Assembly (NCBI GenBank): GCA_017397955.1
Contig: JAFQHL010000040.1
Coordinates: 26,972-90,971 of the forward strand
Direction of reading: 5' to 3'
Source of the DNA: Clostridia bacterium
GTDB lineage: Bacteria > Bacillota > Clostridia > Oscillospirales > CAG-382
Length of the DNA stretch: 64,000 nt
Positions 24,931-32,969 of the stretch are shown here, in pieces. Position 1 is the first letter of the stretch; every line of letters starts with the position of its first letter. The notes under the pieces were generated by a model. That model searched no databases and was not told the origin of the DNA. It saw nothing but the letters and a program-made list of their open reading frames with translations. The position numbers were made by a program, and so were the translations under genes.

Positions 24931-25569
24931 ATGAAGATAGAAAAACCCGCAAAATTCACTCTTGTGCGTTTGCTTCTCATCCCTTTGTTTATGCTTTTTA
25001 TGGTATATGACTTCGGGCTTGGAAAAGATTTTAAGTATACTTGGCCACGCATAATTTCAGCCTCGTTTTTTATAATGGCGGTAGTTTCCTATTACATAGA
25101 CAAAAAGCTTATGGGTAGGAGAGGGGATGATACAGGGTACTGGCGTTTCCTCGATATGGTTGCTGATAAGTTGGTTATTTTCGGCGCACTGATTGCAATT
25201 TGTTTTTCAGGCTATATCTTGCCGTCGGGGTTTTACAGGCATTTCTTCTTTTGGGCCGCTGTTGCCGTAATGCTTAGAGAGCTTGCTGTTATCGGTATTG
25301 GGCTTACGGATTCTCAGCTTGATGTAAAGGGGCTTTTTAAAGGCGGGGATACTTTTAGGTCAACGCTGTTTAAATCGAGCAATGCGGCACAGATGGTGTG
25401 GATAATAGTTGTGGTGTTGGAACCCGTGCTTAAAGACCATAAGCTGTTTTATGATGTAAGGCTTTTAAGCCTTATAGTCACCGTGTTGGCAGTGACGCTT
25501 AGCATATATTCCGGTCTTTATTGTGTTATGATGTACAAGAAGCATATAGACTTTTTAAATGAAGATTAA
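24931..25569 (+). CDS. CDP-alcohol phosphatidyltransferase family protein with degenerate active site
   Basis: A 212-aa multi-spanning membrane protein in the position and with the layout of PgsA (phosphatidylglycerophosphate synthase): KFTLVRLLLIPLFMLFMV start and FLDMVADKLVIFGALI core. The family motif D-x2-D-G-x2-A-R-x(8-9)-G-x3-D-x3-D is damaged: aligned by FLD, the first Asp is Tyr, Gly is Lys, Ala is Met and the second Gly is Trp (YYIDKKLMGRRGDDTGYWRF); only the second, third and fourth Asp remain. It may be inactive or have another substrate. The reading frame is intact. Start ATG 24931 follows GAGGGG. Confidence 0.75.
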   Translation: MKIEKPAKFTLVRLLLIPLFMLFMVYDFGLGKDFKYTWPRIISASFFIMAVVSYYIDKKLMGRRGDDTGYWRFLDMVADKLVIFGALIAICFSGYILPSGFYRHFFFWAAVAVMLRELAVIGIGLTDSQLDVKGLFKGGDTFRSTLFKSSNAAQMVWIIVVVLEPVLKDHKLFYDVRLLSLIVTVLAVTLSIYSGLYCVMMYKKHIDFLNED

Positions 25570-25594
25570 GACGATTTGGAGATGAATTTATATT

Positions 25595-26995
25595 ATGAAA
25601 CTATATAATACGCTTACAAGGCAAAAGGATGAGTTGGTTGTAAAAGACAATACCGTGCGTATGTATGTGTGCGGTCCGACCGTTTACAACTACTTTCACA
25701 TAGGCAACGCAAGAGTTTTTGTTGTCTTTGATATGTTGCGTCGCTATTTGGAATACAGAGGTTATAAGGTTATATTTGTTCAGAATTTTACCGATGTTGA
25801 CGACAAGCTTATTAAACGCGCGGCTGAAGAAAACAGCACTGTTCCTCAGATTGCGGAAAAATATATATCCGAATACTTTAAGGATGCACAAGGCTTAGGC
25901 ATAAAGCCTGCAACTTTTCATCCCAGGGCTACCGAGACCGTGGGTGAGATTATTGCTATGGTAGAAAAGCTTATAGAAAACGGGCACGCTTACGTTTCCG
26001 GCGGCGATGTGTATTTTGATACCGAAAGCTATAAGGCGTACGGCAAGCTTTCTCACAGAGATACAGAACAGCAGGAGGCCGGCGCGCGTATAGAAGTCAA
26101 CGAGGACAAGAAGAACAGCTACGACTTTGCTCTTTGGAAGGCACAAAAGGAAGACAGTGAAATAGCATGGGAGTCTCCTTGGGGTGCTGGTAGACCCGGT
26201 TGGCACATTGAGTGTTCTGCTATGGTATACAAATTTTTGGGTACGGAGATAGACATACACGGCGGTGGTCAAGACCTGACCTTCCCTCACCACGAAAACG
26301 AGGTGGCACAAACTGAGTGTGCAACAGGAAAATGCCTTGCAAAAATTTGGATGCATAACGGCTATATTAACGTGGATAACAAAAAAATGTCCAAATCTCT
26401 GGGTAATTTCTTTACCGTACGTGATGTTGCGGAAAAGTATGACTATCAGGTTATCCGTTATTTCTTACTTTCTCCTCATTATCGCAGTCCCGTTAACTAT
26501 TCTGCGGAGATTTTAGAGCAGGCGAAGGGCTCTCTTGAGAGATTGCAGAACTGCGAAGAAAACTTAAACTTCCGCCTTAAGAATGCGCTTGCAGGCGCGC
26601 TTACCGAAACAGAAACTGCAACGCTTGCAGCTATTGACAAGAAAACGGAAGAAATGAATGCGGCAATGGATGACGACTTTAACACGGCAGATGCCATAAG
26701 CTGTGTGTTTGAGGTTGCAAAAATTATCAACACCGCTCTTGTCGATACTAATGTAAGCAAGGCTTTTCTTGAAAGTGCTTATGCAAAATATCACAGCCTA
26801 CTTGTTCTTTTTGGTCTTGAGGTGCAAAGCAAGGAACAGGGTGATGAAGCGGAGATAGAAGCTTTGGTAGGAGAGCGTACTGCTGCTAAAAAAGAAAAAA
26901 ACTATGCCCGTGCAGATGAAATACGTGCTATGCTTGCAGAACGCGGCATCGTTATCGAAGATACCCCACAAGGTCCAAAATGGAAAAGAACATAG
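25595..26995 (+). CDS. cysS: cysteinyl-tRNA synthetase
   Basis: Class I synthetase charging tRNA-Cys, 466 aa. Zinc ligand and HIGH regions: YVCGPTVYNYFHIGNARVF and WHIECSAM, GGGQDLTFPHHENEVAQ; the KMSKS loop is NKKMSKSLGNFF. The C-terminal helical domain ends DTPQGPKWKRT. It overlaps the mini-ribonuclease III gene by 16 bp, the usual clostridial arrangement. Confidence 0.96.
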   Translation: MKLYNTLTRQKDELVVKDNTVRMYVCGPTVYNYFHIGNARVFVVFDMLRRYLEYRGYKVIFVQNFTDVDDKLIKRAAEENSTVPQIAEKYISEYFKDAQGLGIKPATFHPRATETVGEIIAMVEKLIENGHAYVSGGDVYFDTESYKAYGKLSHRDTEQQEAGARIEVNEDKKNSYDFALWKAQKEDSEIAWESPWGAGRPGWHIECSAMVYKFLGTEIDIHGGGQDLTFPHHENEVAQTECATGKCLAKIWMHNGYINVDNKKMSKSLGNFFTVRDVAEKYDYQVIRYFLLSPHYRSPVNYSAEILEQAKGSLERLQNCEENLNFRLKNALAGALTETETATLAAIDKKTEEMNAAMDDDFNTADAISCVFEVAKIINTALVDTNVSKAFLESAYAKYHSLLVLFGLEVQSKEQGDEAEIEALVGERTAAKKEKNYARADEIRAMLAERGIVIEDTPQGPKWKRT

Positions 26996-27366
26996 ATTTT
27001 AGCAAGTGTAACGCACTTATACAGGCGTATATGGGTGATGCGGTTATAGAGCTTTTGGCGCGCCGTAAAATAATTGGCGATGGCGACCGTAAAGTCAGCG
27101 ACCTTAATGTTGAGGTGAAGAAATACGTTACCGCCGTTAGCCAAAGCGCGGCTGTAGAGAGACTTTTGCCGTATCTTACTGCAGAAGAAGAGGCTATATT
27201 CAAGTATGGCAGAAATGCAAAAGGGGTTCACGTACCCAAAAGTGCCTCTGCAATAGATTACAGGCGAGCAACGGGATTGGAGTGCCTTTTTGGGCATTTG
27301 TATCTTGCTGGTGATATGACTCGCGCTGAAGAATTATTCGATGTTGCATATGGGGGAGGTGCCTAG
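26980..27366 (+). CDS. mrnC: mini-ribonuclease III
   Basis: A 128-aa RNase III-like domain without a dsRNA-binding domain. It matures 23S rRNA in Bacillus. Recognised by LIQAYMGDAVIELLAR (with the catalytic Asp), KVSDLNVEVKKYVTAVSQS, AIFKYGRNAK and the C-terminal RRATGLECLFGHLYLAG. The start overlaps cysS; no strong Shine-Dalgarno is seen, only AAGG about 9 nt upstream within cysS. lexA starts 2 bp after the stop. Confidence 0.92.
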   Translation: MEKNIDFSKCNALIQAYMGDAVIELLARRKIIGDGDRKVSDLNVEVKKYVTAVSQSAAVERLLPYLTAEEEAIFKYGRNAKGVHVPKSASAIDYRRATGLECLFGHLYLAGDMTRAEELFDVAYGGGA

Positions 27367-27368
27367 TA

Positions 27369-27986
27369 ATGGCAGACAACGGATTCAAGCTGACCGATAA
27401 AGAAAAAGCTGTCTTTAAATACATCCGAAGCACTATCCGTAATTATGGTTACGCCCCTTCTGTTCGTGATATATGTGCAGCTGTGGGGATTAAGTCTACT
27501 TCTACTGTGCACGGTTATATTAAGCGCTTGGAAGAAAAGGGTTATATCAACCGCGTCGACGGTAAAAGCAGAGCAATGACGGTCAGCGGAAATAAAAACG
27601 ATGAAGAAGCCCGTACCGTGCGTGTTCCGCTTTTGGGACAGGTTAGGGCAGGACTTCCGATTTTGGCTGTTGAGAATTATGAAGGCTATGTGGATTATCC
27701 CGCATCTATGTCGGGGTCATCCCAGTTGTTCGCACTTCGTGTTGTAGGCGACAGTATGATAGAAGCGGGCATTTTGAACGGCGATATTGTAATTGTCGAA
27801 AGCAGGCGTTATGCCGAAGACGGAGAAATTGTTCTTGCACTTATTGAAGACAGCGCTACTGTGAAGTATTTTTACAGAGAAGACGGTCGGGTAAGACTTC
27901 AGCCTGCAAACAGCAATATGCAACCTATTTATGCTGAAGACCTGACCATACTTGGAAAAGTAATTGCTAACTTTAGGTTTTATTGA
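27369..27986 (+). CDS. lexA: SOS repressor LexA
   Basis: A 205-aa repressor and self-cleaving peptidase. Residues about 8-70 form the winged HTH (YIRSTIRNYGYAPSVRDIC, STVHGYIKRLEEKGYI). The cleavage site Ala-Gly is in GQVRAGLPILA; the catalytic Ser is in VVGDSMIEAG and the Lys in ATVKYFYRED. GGGAGGTG precedes the ATG. It lies at the 3' end of the recA run with no promoter or SOS box visible just upstream, so expression may depend on the LexA-controlled recA promoter. Confidence 0.95.
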   Translation: MADNGFKLTDKEKAVFKYIRSTIRNYGYAPSVRDICAAVGIKSTSTVHGYIKRLEEKGYINRVDGKSRAMTVSGNKNDEEARTVRVPLLGQVRAGLPILAVENYEGYVDYPASMSGSSQLFALRVVGDSMIEAGILNGDIVIVESRRYAEDGEIVLALIEDSATVKYFYREDGRVRLQPANSNMQPIYAEDLTILGKVIANFRFY

Positions 27987-28055
27987 AGTTTTTGTGTATT
28001 GTCTGTACAAAAAGCTGTTGCGGTTAAAAAAATATAATTTTATTTTAAAAAACTG

Positions 28056-28084
28056 TTGACAAAGCCTATAAAATGTGGTATTCT
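28056..28084 (+). promoter_or_regulatory. sigma-A promoter of tRNA-Lys
   Basis: TTGACA (28056-28061), 17-bp spacer, TATTCT (28079-28084), 31 bp before the tRNA. The rest of 27987-28115 shows only AT-rich sequence. Confidence 0.75.
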
Positions 28085-28115
28085 TTTTTGGCGGCTTTGA
28101 TAGCCACTAGAAAAT

Positions 28116-28191
28116 GATCCATTAGCTCAGCCGGTAGAGCACATGACTTTTAATCATGGTGTCCGGAGTTCGATTCTCCGATGGATCACCA
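28116..28191 (+). tRNA. tRNA-Lys (anticodon TTT)
   Basis: A 76-nt cloverleaf: acceptor GATCCAT/ATGGATC, D-arm with AGCTCAGCCGGTAGAGC, anticodon stem CATGA/TCATG with loop CTTTTAA (TTT at 34-36, decoding AAA/AAG), T-arm GGAGTTCGATTCTCC, discriminator A and an encoded CCA. Confidence 0.96.
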
Positions 28192-28193
28192 CA

Positions 28194-28228
28194 AAAGCCC
28201 TCAACTGCGGTTGAGGGCTTTGCTTTTT
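28194..28228 (+). terminator. intrinsic terminator after tRNA-Lys
   Basis: AAAGCCCTCAAC, loop TGCG, GTTGAGGGCTTT (perfect 12-bp stem), then GCTTTTT. It lies 2 bp after the tRNA and 15 bp ahead of the GNAT gene start. Confidence 0.85.
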
Positions 28229-28243
28229 CGGAGGTTGGAATTT

Positions 28244-28720
28244 ATGGAAGTAAGATGTGCAAACATAAACGATGTAGACGGAATAATGTCTTTGCTTTAT
28301 CAGGTAGCGGAAGTGCATCATAACGGCAGACCGGATTTGTTCAAAGGCGGGTGTTCAAAATACACGGTGGAGCAGCTTAAAAATATTATCAGTGATAAGC
28401 AGACGCCTGTTTTTGTCGCTGTTGAAGATGGAAAAGTTATGGGACATGCTTTTTGCGTAGTGACCACAACAGACACAAACGGCGTGCTTGTCCCTCATAA
28501 GACCCTTTATGTTGATGATATTTGTGTGGACGAAAATTGCAGAGGTAAGCGTATAGGTACGGAACTATGTAATAGAGTTAAAAGATATGCAAAGGAAAAC
28601 GGATGCTATAATATAACACTGAATGTATGGTGCCTTAACAAGCCCGCTATGTCATTTTACAAAGCGATGGGATTTAGTGAACAAAAAATCGTTATGGAAA
28701 CCCTTGTTGATGCAGATTAA
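28244..28720 (+). CDS. GNAT family N-acetyltransferase
   Basis: A 158-aa acetyl-CoA-dependent acyltransferase of the GNAT fold. Motif A is YVDDICVDENCRGKRIGTEL (Q/RxxGxG-type acetyl-CoA loop), followed by AKENGCYNITLNVWCLNKPAMSFYKAMGF. The substrate is unknown. I start at ATG 28244, preceded by CGGAGG; a longer frame runs back into the tRNA and is not credible. The tRNA-Lys terminator stands between promoter and gene, so expression may rely on read-through. Confidence 0.85.
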   Translation: MEVRCANINDVDGIMSLLYQVAEVHHNGRPDLFKGGCSKYTVEQLKNIISDKQTPVFVAVEDGKVMGHAFCVVTTTDTNGVLVPHKTLYVDDICVDENCRGKRIGTELCNRVKRYAKENGCYNITLNVWCLNKPAMSFYKAMGFSEQKIVMETLVDAD

Positions 28721-28734
28721 AGCAGTAACATATA

Positions 28735-28763
28735 TTGACTTTTTATTCAGTGCGTGTTAAACT
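28735..28763 (+). promoter_or_regulatory. sigma-A promoter of the GH3 gene
   Basis: TTGACT (28735-28740), 17-bp spacer, TAAACT (28758-28763), TGT before the -10, 45 bp before the GTG start. Confidence 0.7.
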
Positions 28764-28808
28764 AAAAGACAAGATTGAATTTAATATGTTTTTTCGGAGG
28801 TATTGTCT

Positions 28809-30617
28809 GTGGAAAAAATCCTTGCAAGACTTAGTTTGAGAGAAAAAATAGGCCAGATGCTTATGTTTGACTTCAGAAAGTGGCAAAACAGTGATGAAGA
28901 CAAGCAGTCCAATTACTATGTTATGTCTGAAGAAGTAAGAGGCATGATAAGAAAGCATAAGCTTGGTAATGTTATCCTTTTTGCAGAAAACTTTGAAAAT
29001 GTTGAGCAGGTTACCCGTCTTAACGCTGAGTTCCAGGCATCTGTAGAAAATGATATCCCTATGCTTATCGGTGTTGACCAAGAAGGTGGTAGGGTAGTGA
29101 GAATGAGTCACGGTTGCTCGCTTCCCGGCAATATGGCACTTGCAACTTCCGGAAGCGAAGAAAACGCATACACCGCAGGTCTTATAACAGGCAAAGAGCT
29201 TGCGGCTGTTGGTATAAATGTTGATTTTGCGCCTTCTGTGGACATAAATAACAACCCCAATAACCCTGTAATAAATGTTCGTTCCTTCTCCTCCGACCAA
29301 AATATAACCGCAAGCTATGGCACCGCTATGACCAAAGGTTTGCAGGCCGCAGGCGTTGCAGCGACCGCAAAGCATTTCCCGGGGCACGGCAATACCAATG
29401 TTGACTCTCATACAGGGCTTCCTGCAATTTATTCTACTTATGACGAGCTTATGAATTTTGAGATTGTTCCTTTTGCCGATGCAATAAAGAACGATTGTAT
29501 GATGATTATGAGCGGTCATATACAGTTTCCCAATATAGAAAGTGCTTCTGTTATTTCAAAGCAGGATAAAAAGCCTATGACCTTGCCGGCAACGCTTTCT
29601 AAGGTTTTCCTTACGGATATCCTTCGTGATAAGCTTGGCTTTAAGGGTGTACTTATTACCGACTCTATGCAGATGCAGGCAGTTTCCAGCCATATAGGTT
29701 CCGAACAGGCTAATATCCTTGCTATCAATGCCGGTGTTGATATCTTGCTTATGTGTACAAGCCTTCGTTCTTTAAAGGATGATGAAAAGCTTGGTGCGCT
29801 TATCGACAATATTGTTAACGCAGTAGAAGACGGTCGTATCCCTATGTCGCGTATCGATGAATCCGTTATGCGTGTTCTTAACGTTAAAAAGGCGTTGGGC
29901 TTGTTTGATGCGCCCAAAACCAGCGTTGAAGAAAAGATTGCGGCAGCACTTAAGGAAGTTGGCTGCGAGGCTAATCGTGCCGCAGAACGTTTGCTTTGCA
30001 CCGAAGGCGTTACGGTTCTCAACAACAACGGAGTGCTTCCTGTAAGCACAGAGGGTAAGAAAACGGCTGTATTTGCCGCATATGCAAACAAAGTGAACGC
30101 GTTTAAGCTTGCACTTAACAGACTTTATGCCGAAGGTAAGCTTTCACAGGTTGATTATACAGCTTACATCTACTCCAACAAAAAAGAGCTTGATGATGAA
30201 GCAAAGGCGCTTGTTGACAGCTCAGACAACATCATAATAGAAACCGAAACCGAGGCTAATATGGCACACAGCAATTGGTATATAAGTTTCCCTCGCGCTG
30301 TTTGCGATTATGCAAAATCTGTTGGTAAGAAGGTTGTTGTTGTAAGTGCTTTTATGCCTTACGACGCCGGAATTTACAGAGATGCTGATGGTCTTGTGCT
30401 TTGTTATTGCTCCAAGCCCGTGCCCGGTGCGGTAGTTGCTGATATAAACAGCACTTTGGCATACGGTGCAAACATTCCTGCCGCGTTTGAAGTGGTATTA
30501 GGTAAAGCAAAAGCTAAGGGTAGACTTACCGTTGACATACCTGAAATGGATGCAAACGGCAAGTTCGACACAACTTCTGTTGTGTATCCTTTGGGCAGTG
30601 GAATGGACCTTAATTAA
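28809..30617 (+). CDS. glycoside hydrolase family 3, beta-N-acetylhexosaminidase type
   Basis: A 602-aa enzyme of the NagZ branch of GH3. The barrel domain contains IGVDQEGGRVVRMSHG, the NagZ-type dyad loop KHFPGHGNTNVDSHTGLP (Asp/His acid-base) and FKGVLITDSMQMQAV (nucleophile Asp). A C-terminal alpha/beta domain follows (about 370-602), as in Gram-positive NagZ. No signal peptide is present, so it is likely cytosolic and acts on imported GlcNAc-muropeptides or chito-sugars. The start is GTG 28809, 8 nt after CGGAGG; a TTG at 28803 is too close to it. Single-gene unit with its own promoter. Confidence 0.88.
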   Translation: MEKILARLSLREKIGQMLMFDFRKWQNSDEDKQSNYYVMSEEVRGMIRKHKLGNVILFAENFENVEQVTRLNAEFQASVENDIPMLIGVDQEGGRVVRMSHGCSLPGNMALATSGSEENAYTAGLITGKELAAVGINVDFAPSVDINNNPNNPVINVRSFSSDQNITASYGTAMTKGLQAAGVAATAKHFPGHGNTNVDSHTGLPAIYSTYDELMNFEIVPFADAIKNDCMMIMSGHIQFPNIESASVISKQDKKPMTLPATLSKVFLTDILRDKLGFKGVLITDSMQMQAVSSHIGSEQANILAINAGVDILLMCTSLRSLKDDEKLGALIDNIVNAVEDGRIPMSRIDESVMRVLNVKKALGLFDAPKTSVEEKIAAALKEVGCEANRAAERLLCTEGVTVLNNNGVLPVSTEGKKTAVFAAYANKVNAFKLALNRLYAEGKLSQVDYTAYIYSNKKELDDEAKALVDSSDNIIIETETEANMAHSNWYISFPRAVCDYAKSVGKKVVVVSAFMPYDAGIYRDADGLVLCYCSKPVPGAVVADINSTLAYGANIPAAFEVVLGKAKAKGRLTVDIPEMDANGKFDTTSVVYPLGSGMDLN

Positions 30618-30644
30618 AAAGTTTAAAAAAGTCAAAATTTACTA

Positions 30645-30673
30645 TTGACAAACGCCATAAAGGGTGTTATAAT
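30645..30673 (+). promoter_or_regulatory. consensus sigma-A promoter of tRNA-Pro
   Basis: TTGACA (30645-30650), 17-bp spacer, TATAAT (30668-30673), TGT before the -10. Both hexamers are perfect. Confidence 0.85.
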
Positions 30674-30701
30674 AACTCCCGCAGTCAACGGACTGCGGTA
30701 T

Positions 30702-30778
30702 CTGGGTGTGGCGCAGTTTGGTAGCGCGCTACCTTGGGGTGGTAGAGGCCGTGGGTTCAAGTCCCGCCACTCAGACCA
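30702..30778 (+). tRNA. tRNA-Pro (anticodon GGG)
   Basis: A 77-nt cloverleaf: acceptor CTGGGTG/CACTCAG, D-stem GCGC, anticodon stem CTACC/GGTAG around loop TTGGGGT (GGG at 34-36, reading CCC/CCU), T-arm GTGGGTTCAAGTCCCGC, encoded CCA. Confidence 0.94.
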
Positions 30779-30781
30779 AAT

Positions 30782-30817
30782 AAAGGAGGTTCTTAGGAAT
30801 CTCCTTTTTTGTTTTTT
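30782..30817 (+). terminator. intrinsic terminator after tRNA-Pro
   Basis: AAAGGAGGTTC, loop TTAG, GAATCTCCTTT, then TTTGTTTTTT. The stem has one G-U pair. A run of T follows directly. Confidence 0.85.
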
Positions 30818-30869
30818 AAATTTGCAATAATAATGCCAAAATAATAGTTGCGTACCCTAAAATAAAATA

Positions 30870-30898
30870 TTGACAACATGAAAAAAAAGTACTATTAT
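30870..30898 (+). promoter_or_regulatory. probable promoter for the TrmH-family gene
   Basis: TTGACA (30870-30875), 17-bp spacer, TATTAT (30893-30898) in very AT-rich DNA. A second TTGACA at about 30942-30947 has no good -10. Confidence 0.55.
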
Positions 30899-30969
30899 AT
30901 TATATAATATTATAATGGTGCTTTTTGATTATTTTCTATATTGACAATATATTGTGGGCGGTGGTTTGT

Positions 30970-31755
30970 GTGAGGGAATACATAAGCTCAAAAAGCAACG
31001 AAAAGATTAAAACCGTTCGCAAACTTGCGGACAAAAAATACAGGATAGAGTACGGATTGTTTGTAATTGAAGGGCATAAGCTTATCGGCGAATATTTAGG
31101 AAACGGCTTCTTTCCTCTAAGATTTTTTGTTACCGAGGAGGCAGAGCGTAAGTACGACACTATAATAAATTTAAGTCCAAAGAGTGATATTTGTGTTATC
31201 CCCAGGGATTTATATTTGCACATATCGTCGGAGCAGGCTCCACAGGGGATACTTGCGGTTTGTCAAATTCCCCATAGAGATAATGCGCTTTGTGAAGGTT
31301 CTGCCATTATTTTGGAATCTATAAGAGATTCGGGTAATTTGGGTACCGTTATACGCACGGCTTCTGCTTTGGGGATAAAAAACGTGCTTATTTCCTCTGA
31401 TTGCGCCGATTTGTATAACGCTAAAACTTTGCGTGCTTCTATGGGTGCAATTTTTCGCACTAATATATGCATAAGTGACGATTTGAACGAAAGCGTACGC
31501 GAGCTTAAAAAATGTGGAAGGCGAATTTTTGCGGCTATGCCGTCAAGAGATGCCGTTGACATACGAACCGTGGCTTTGGAGAAAAATGATTGCATAGTTG
31601 TCGGAAATGAAGGAAACGGAATTACAGAGCGATTGGCGGAGTGTTGCAATGCCTGCGTAACCATTCCGATGGTGGCGGGGGCAGAAAGTTTAAACGCGTC
31701 AATAGCCGCCTCTGTTTTAATGTGGGAGCTTGTGAGAGGTTTAGATAATGCTTAA
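30970..31755 (+). CDS. TrmH/SpoU-family RNA 2'-O-methyltransferase
   Basis: A 261-aa SPOUT methyltransferase acting on rRNA or tRNA ribose. N-terminal substrate-binding part (REYISSKSNEKIKTVRKLADK, FVIEGHKLI) and C-terminal knotted domain with the three SpoU motifs: LESIRDSGNLGTVIRTA, CIVVGNEGNGI and IPMVAGAESLNASIAASVLMWEL. Starts are uncertain; I pick GTG 30970 (giving MREYISSK, the usual family start) over GTG 30961 or an upstream TTG/ATT. It overlaps dprA by 8 bp. Target nucleotide unknown. Confidence 0.85.
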   Translation: MREYISSKSNEKIKTVRKLADKKYRIEYGLFVIEGHKLIGEYLGNGFFPLRFFVTEEAERKYDTIINLSPKSDICVIPRDLYLHISSEQAPQGILAVCQIPHRDNALCEGSAIILESIRDSGNLGTVIRTASALGIKNVLISSDCADLYNAKTLRASMGAIFRTNICISDDLNESVRELKKCGRRIFAAMPSRDAVDIRTVALEKNDCIVVGNEGNGITERLAECCNACVTIPMVAGAESLNASIAASVLMWELVRGLDNA

Positions 31756-32959
31756 GGGGTTACCTGATAAGGAATTAGACGGCAGACTGAAGTTTATATG
31801 GTATGTATGTGCCTGTGGCGTCGATTCCGCGTTCTCTTATGCTCTTTACAGCAAGTATGTCGATATTTACGAACTGTATGAAGCAGAAGACTACGATATG
31901 CACGACTTGAAAATTCCGGATGACGTGCTTCGTAAATTATACGATAAGCGTTTAGAGGATGCTTTTGAGCTTTTTAAAAAATGTGTTGCAATGGATATAA
32001 AGTTTTACTCTATTGAGGACAAACTCTATCCTCAAAAGCTTAAAAAGATTAAAGACCCACCGCTTTTGTTGTTCTTTAAGGGTAATTTCCCTGATTTCGA
32101 TAAAACCCTGTGTGCCGGTATGGTCGGAACAAGAAATATGTCCGATTACGGAAAGAAAACCGCAGAATATCTTGCGGGTGGCATAGCCAGTTGCGGAGTC
32201 ATTGTTATAAGCGGTCTTGCAAAAGGTATAGACGGCACTTGCCAAAGAGCTGCACTTAATAACGGTGGTTTTACGGTTGGAGTAATCGGCAACTCTATAG
32301 ATTCGATTTATCCCAAGGAAAACGCCGCGCTCTTTAATAAGGTTTATAAATACGGCGTGGTTATAAGTGAGTATTGGCCCGGTTGCGCCACTTATAAAAC
32401 CTCGTTCCCAAGACGTAACAGAATAATTGCAGGTCTGTCAGACTTTGTAGTAGTGGTGGAAGCACCGGATAAAAGCGGTGCATTGATAACAGCTTCTTTG
32501 GCAAAAAGGCAAGGTAAGCTCGTTTGCGTCCCTCCCATGCCCTTAACAAAAGAAAACGCGGGTACGGCATCTTTGGTTAGAGGCGGTGCGCGTATGATAA
32601 TGTCCGTTTCGGATATACTTGAAGAATACGAGGTTTTGCTACCTCATACGATACCGCCGGACTTGCCCTTGCCAAGCTTGTTAGCCGCCGAAAAGACAGA
32701 AGTTGGAGAAACAAAATTGCAAACAAGGGCTGAAAAGGAGCACGCGTATAATTATTTGCTTGATTATTTGGATGAGCATGGTCCCGTTACTTTGACACAA
32801 GCGGCAATGGATAATGCACGTTTTTCTTTGAAAGAACTTATGCGAGTTGCAACAGAGCTGGAACTTGACGGATATGCAGTAAGATTGCCCGGTGGATTAT
32901 ATGATGCAGTCCTCGGTGACAAAGTTCCTGCCGCAAGAATAAACGAAAACCAAACTTAA
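31748..32959 (+). CDS. dprA: DNA-processing protein DprA
   Basis: A 403-aa protein that loads RecA onto single-stranded DNA during natural transformation and other uptake. The Rossmann-like core is complete: GMVGTRNMSDYGKKTAEYLA, VISGLAKGIDGTCQRAAL, GNSIDSIYPKENAALFNKV, SFPRRNRIIAGLSD and KSGALITASLA. A winged C-terminal domain follows (about 330-395). It lies in the dprA-topA order typical of Firmicutes. Its presence alone does not prove competence. Confidence 0.93.
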   Translation: MLKGLPDKELDGRLKFIWYVCACGVDSAFSYALYSKYVDIYELYEAEDYDMHDLKIPDDVLRKLYDKRLEDAFELFKKCVAMDIKFYSIEDKLYPQKLKKIKDPPLLLFFKGNFPDFDKTLCAGMVGTRNMSDYGKKTAEYLAGGIASCGVIVISGLAKGIDGTCQRAALNNGGFTVGVIGNSIDSIYPKENAALFNKVYKYGVVISEYWPGCATYKTSFPRRNRIIAGLSDFVVVVEAPDKSGALITASLAKRQGKLVCVPPMPLTKENAGTASLVRGGARMIMSVSDILEEYEVLLPHTIPPDLPLPSLLAAEKTEVGETKLQTRAEKEHAYNYLLDYLDEHGPVTLTQAAMDNARFSLKELMRVATELELDGYAVRLPGGLYDAVLGDKVPAARINENQT

Positions 32960-32969
32960 GGAGACATAG

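Noticed and set aside
27987..28055. Terminator after lexA
   Set aside because: Only a weak, AT-only 7-bp stem (TTTTTGT...ACAAAAA) without a convincing T-run; not called.
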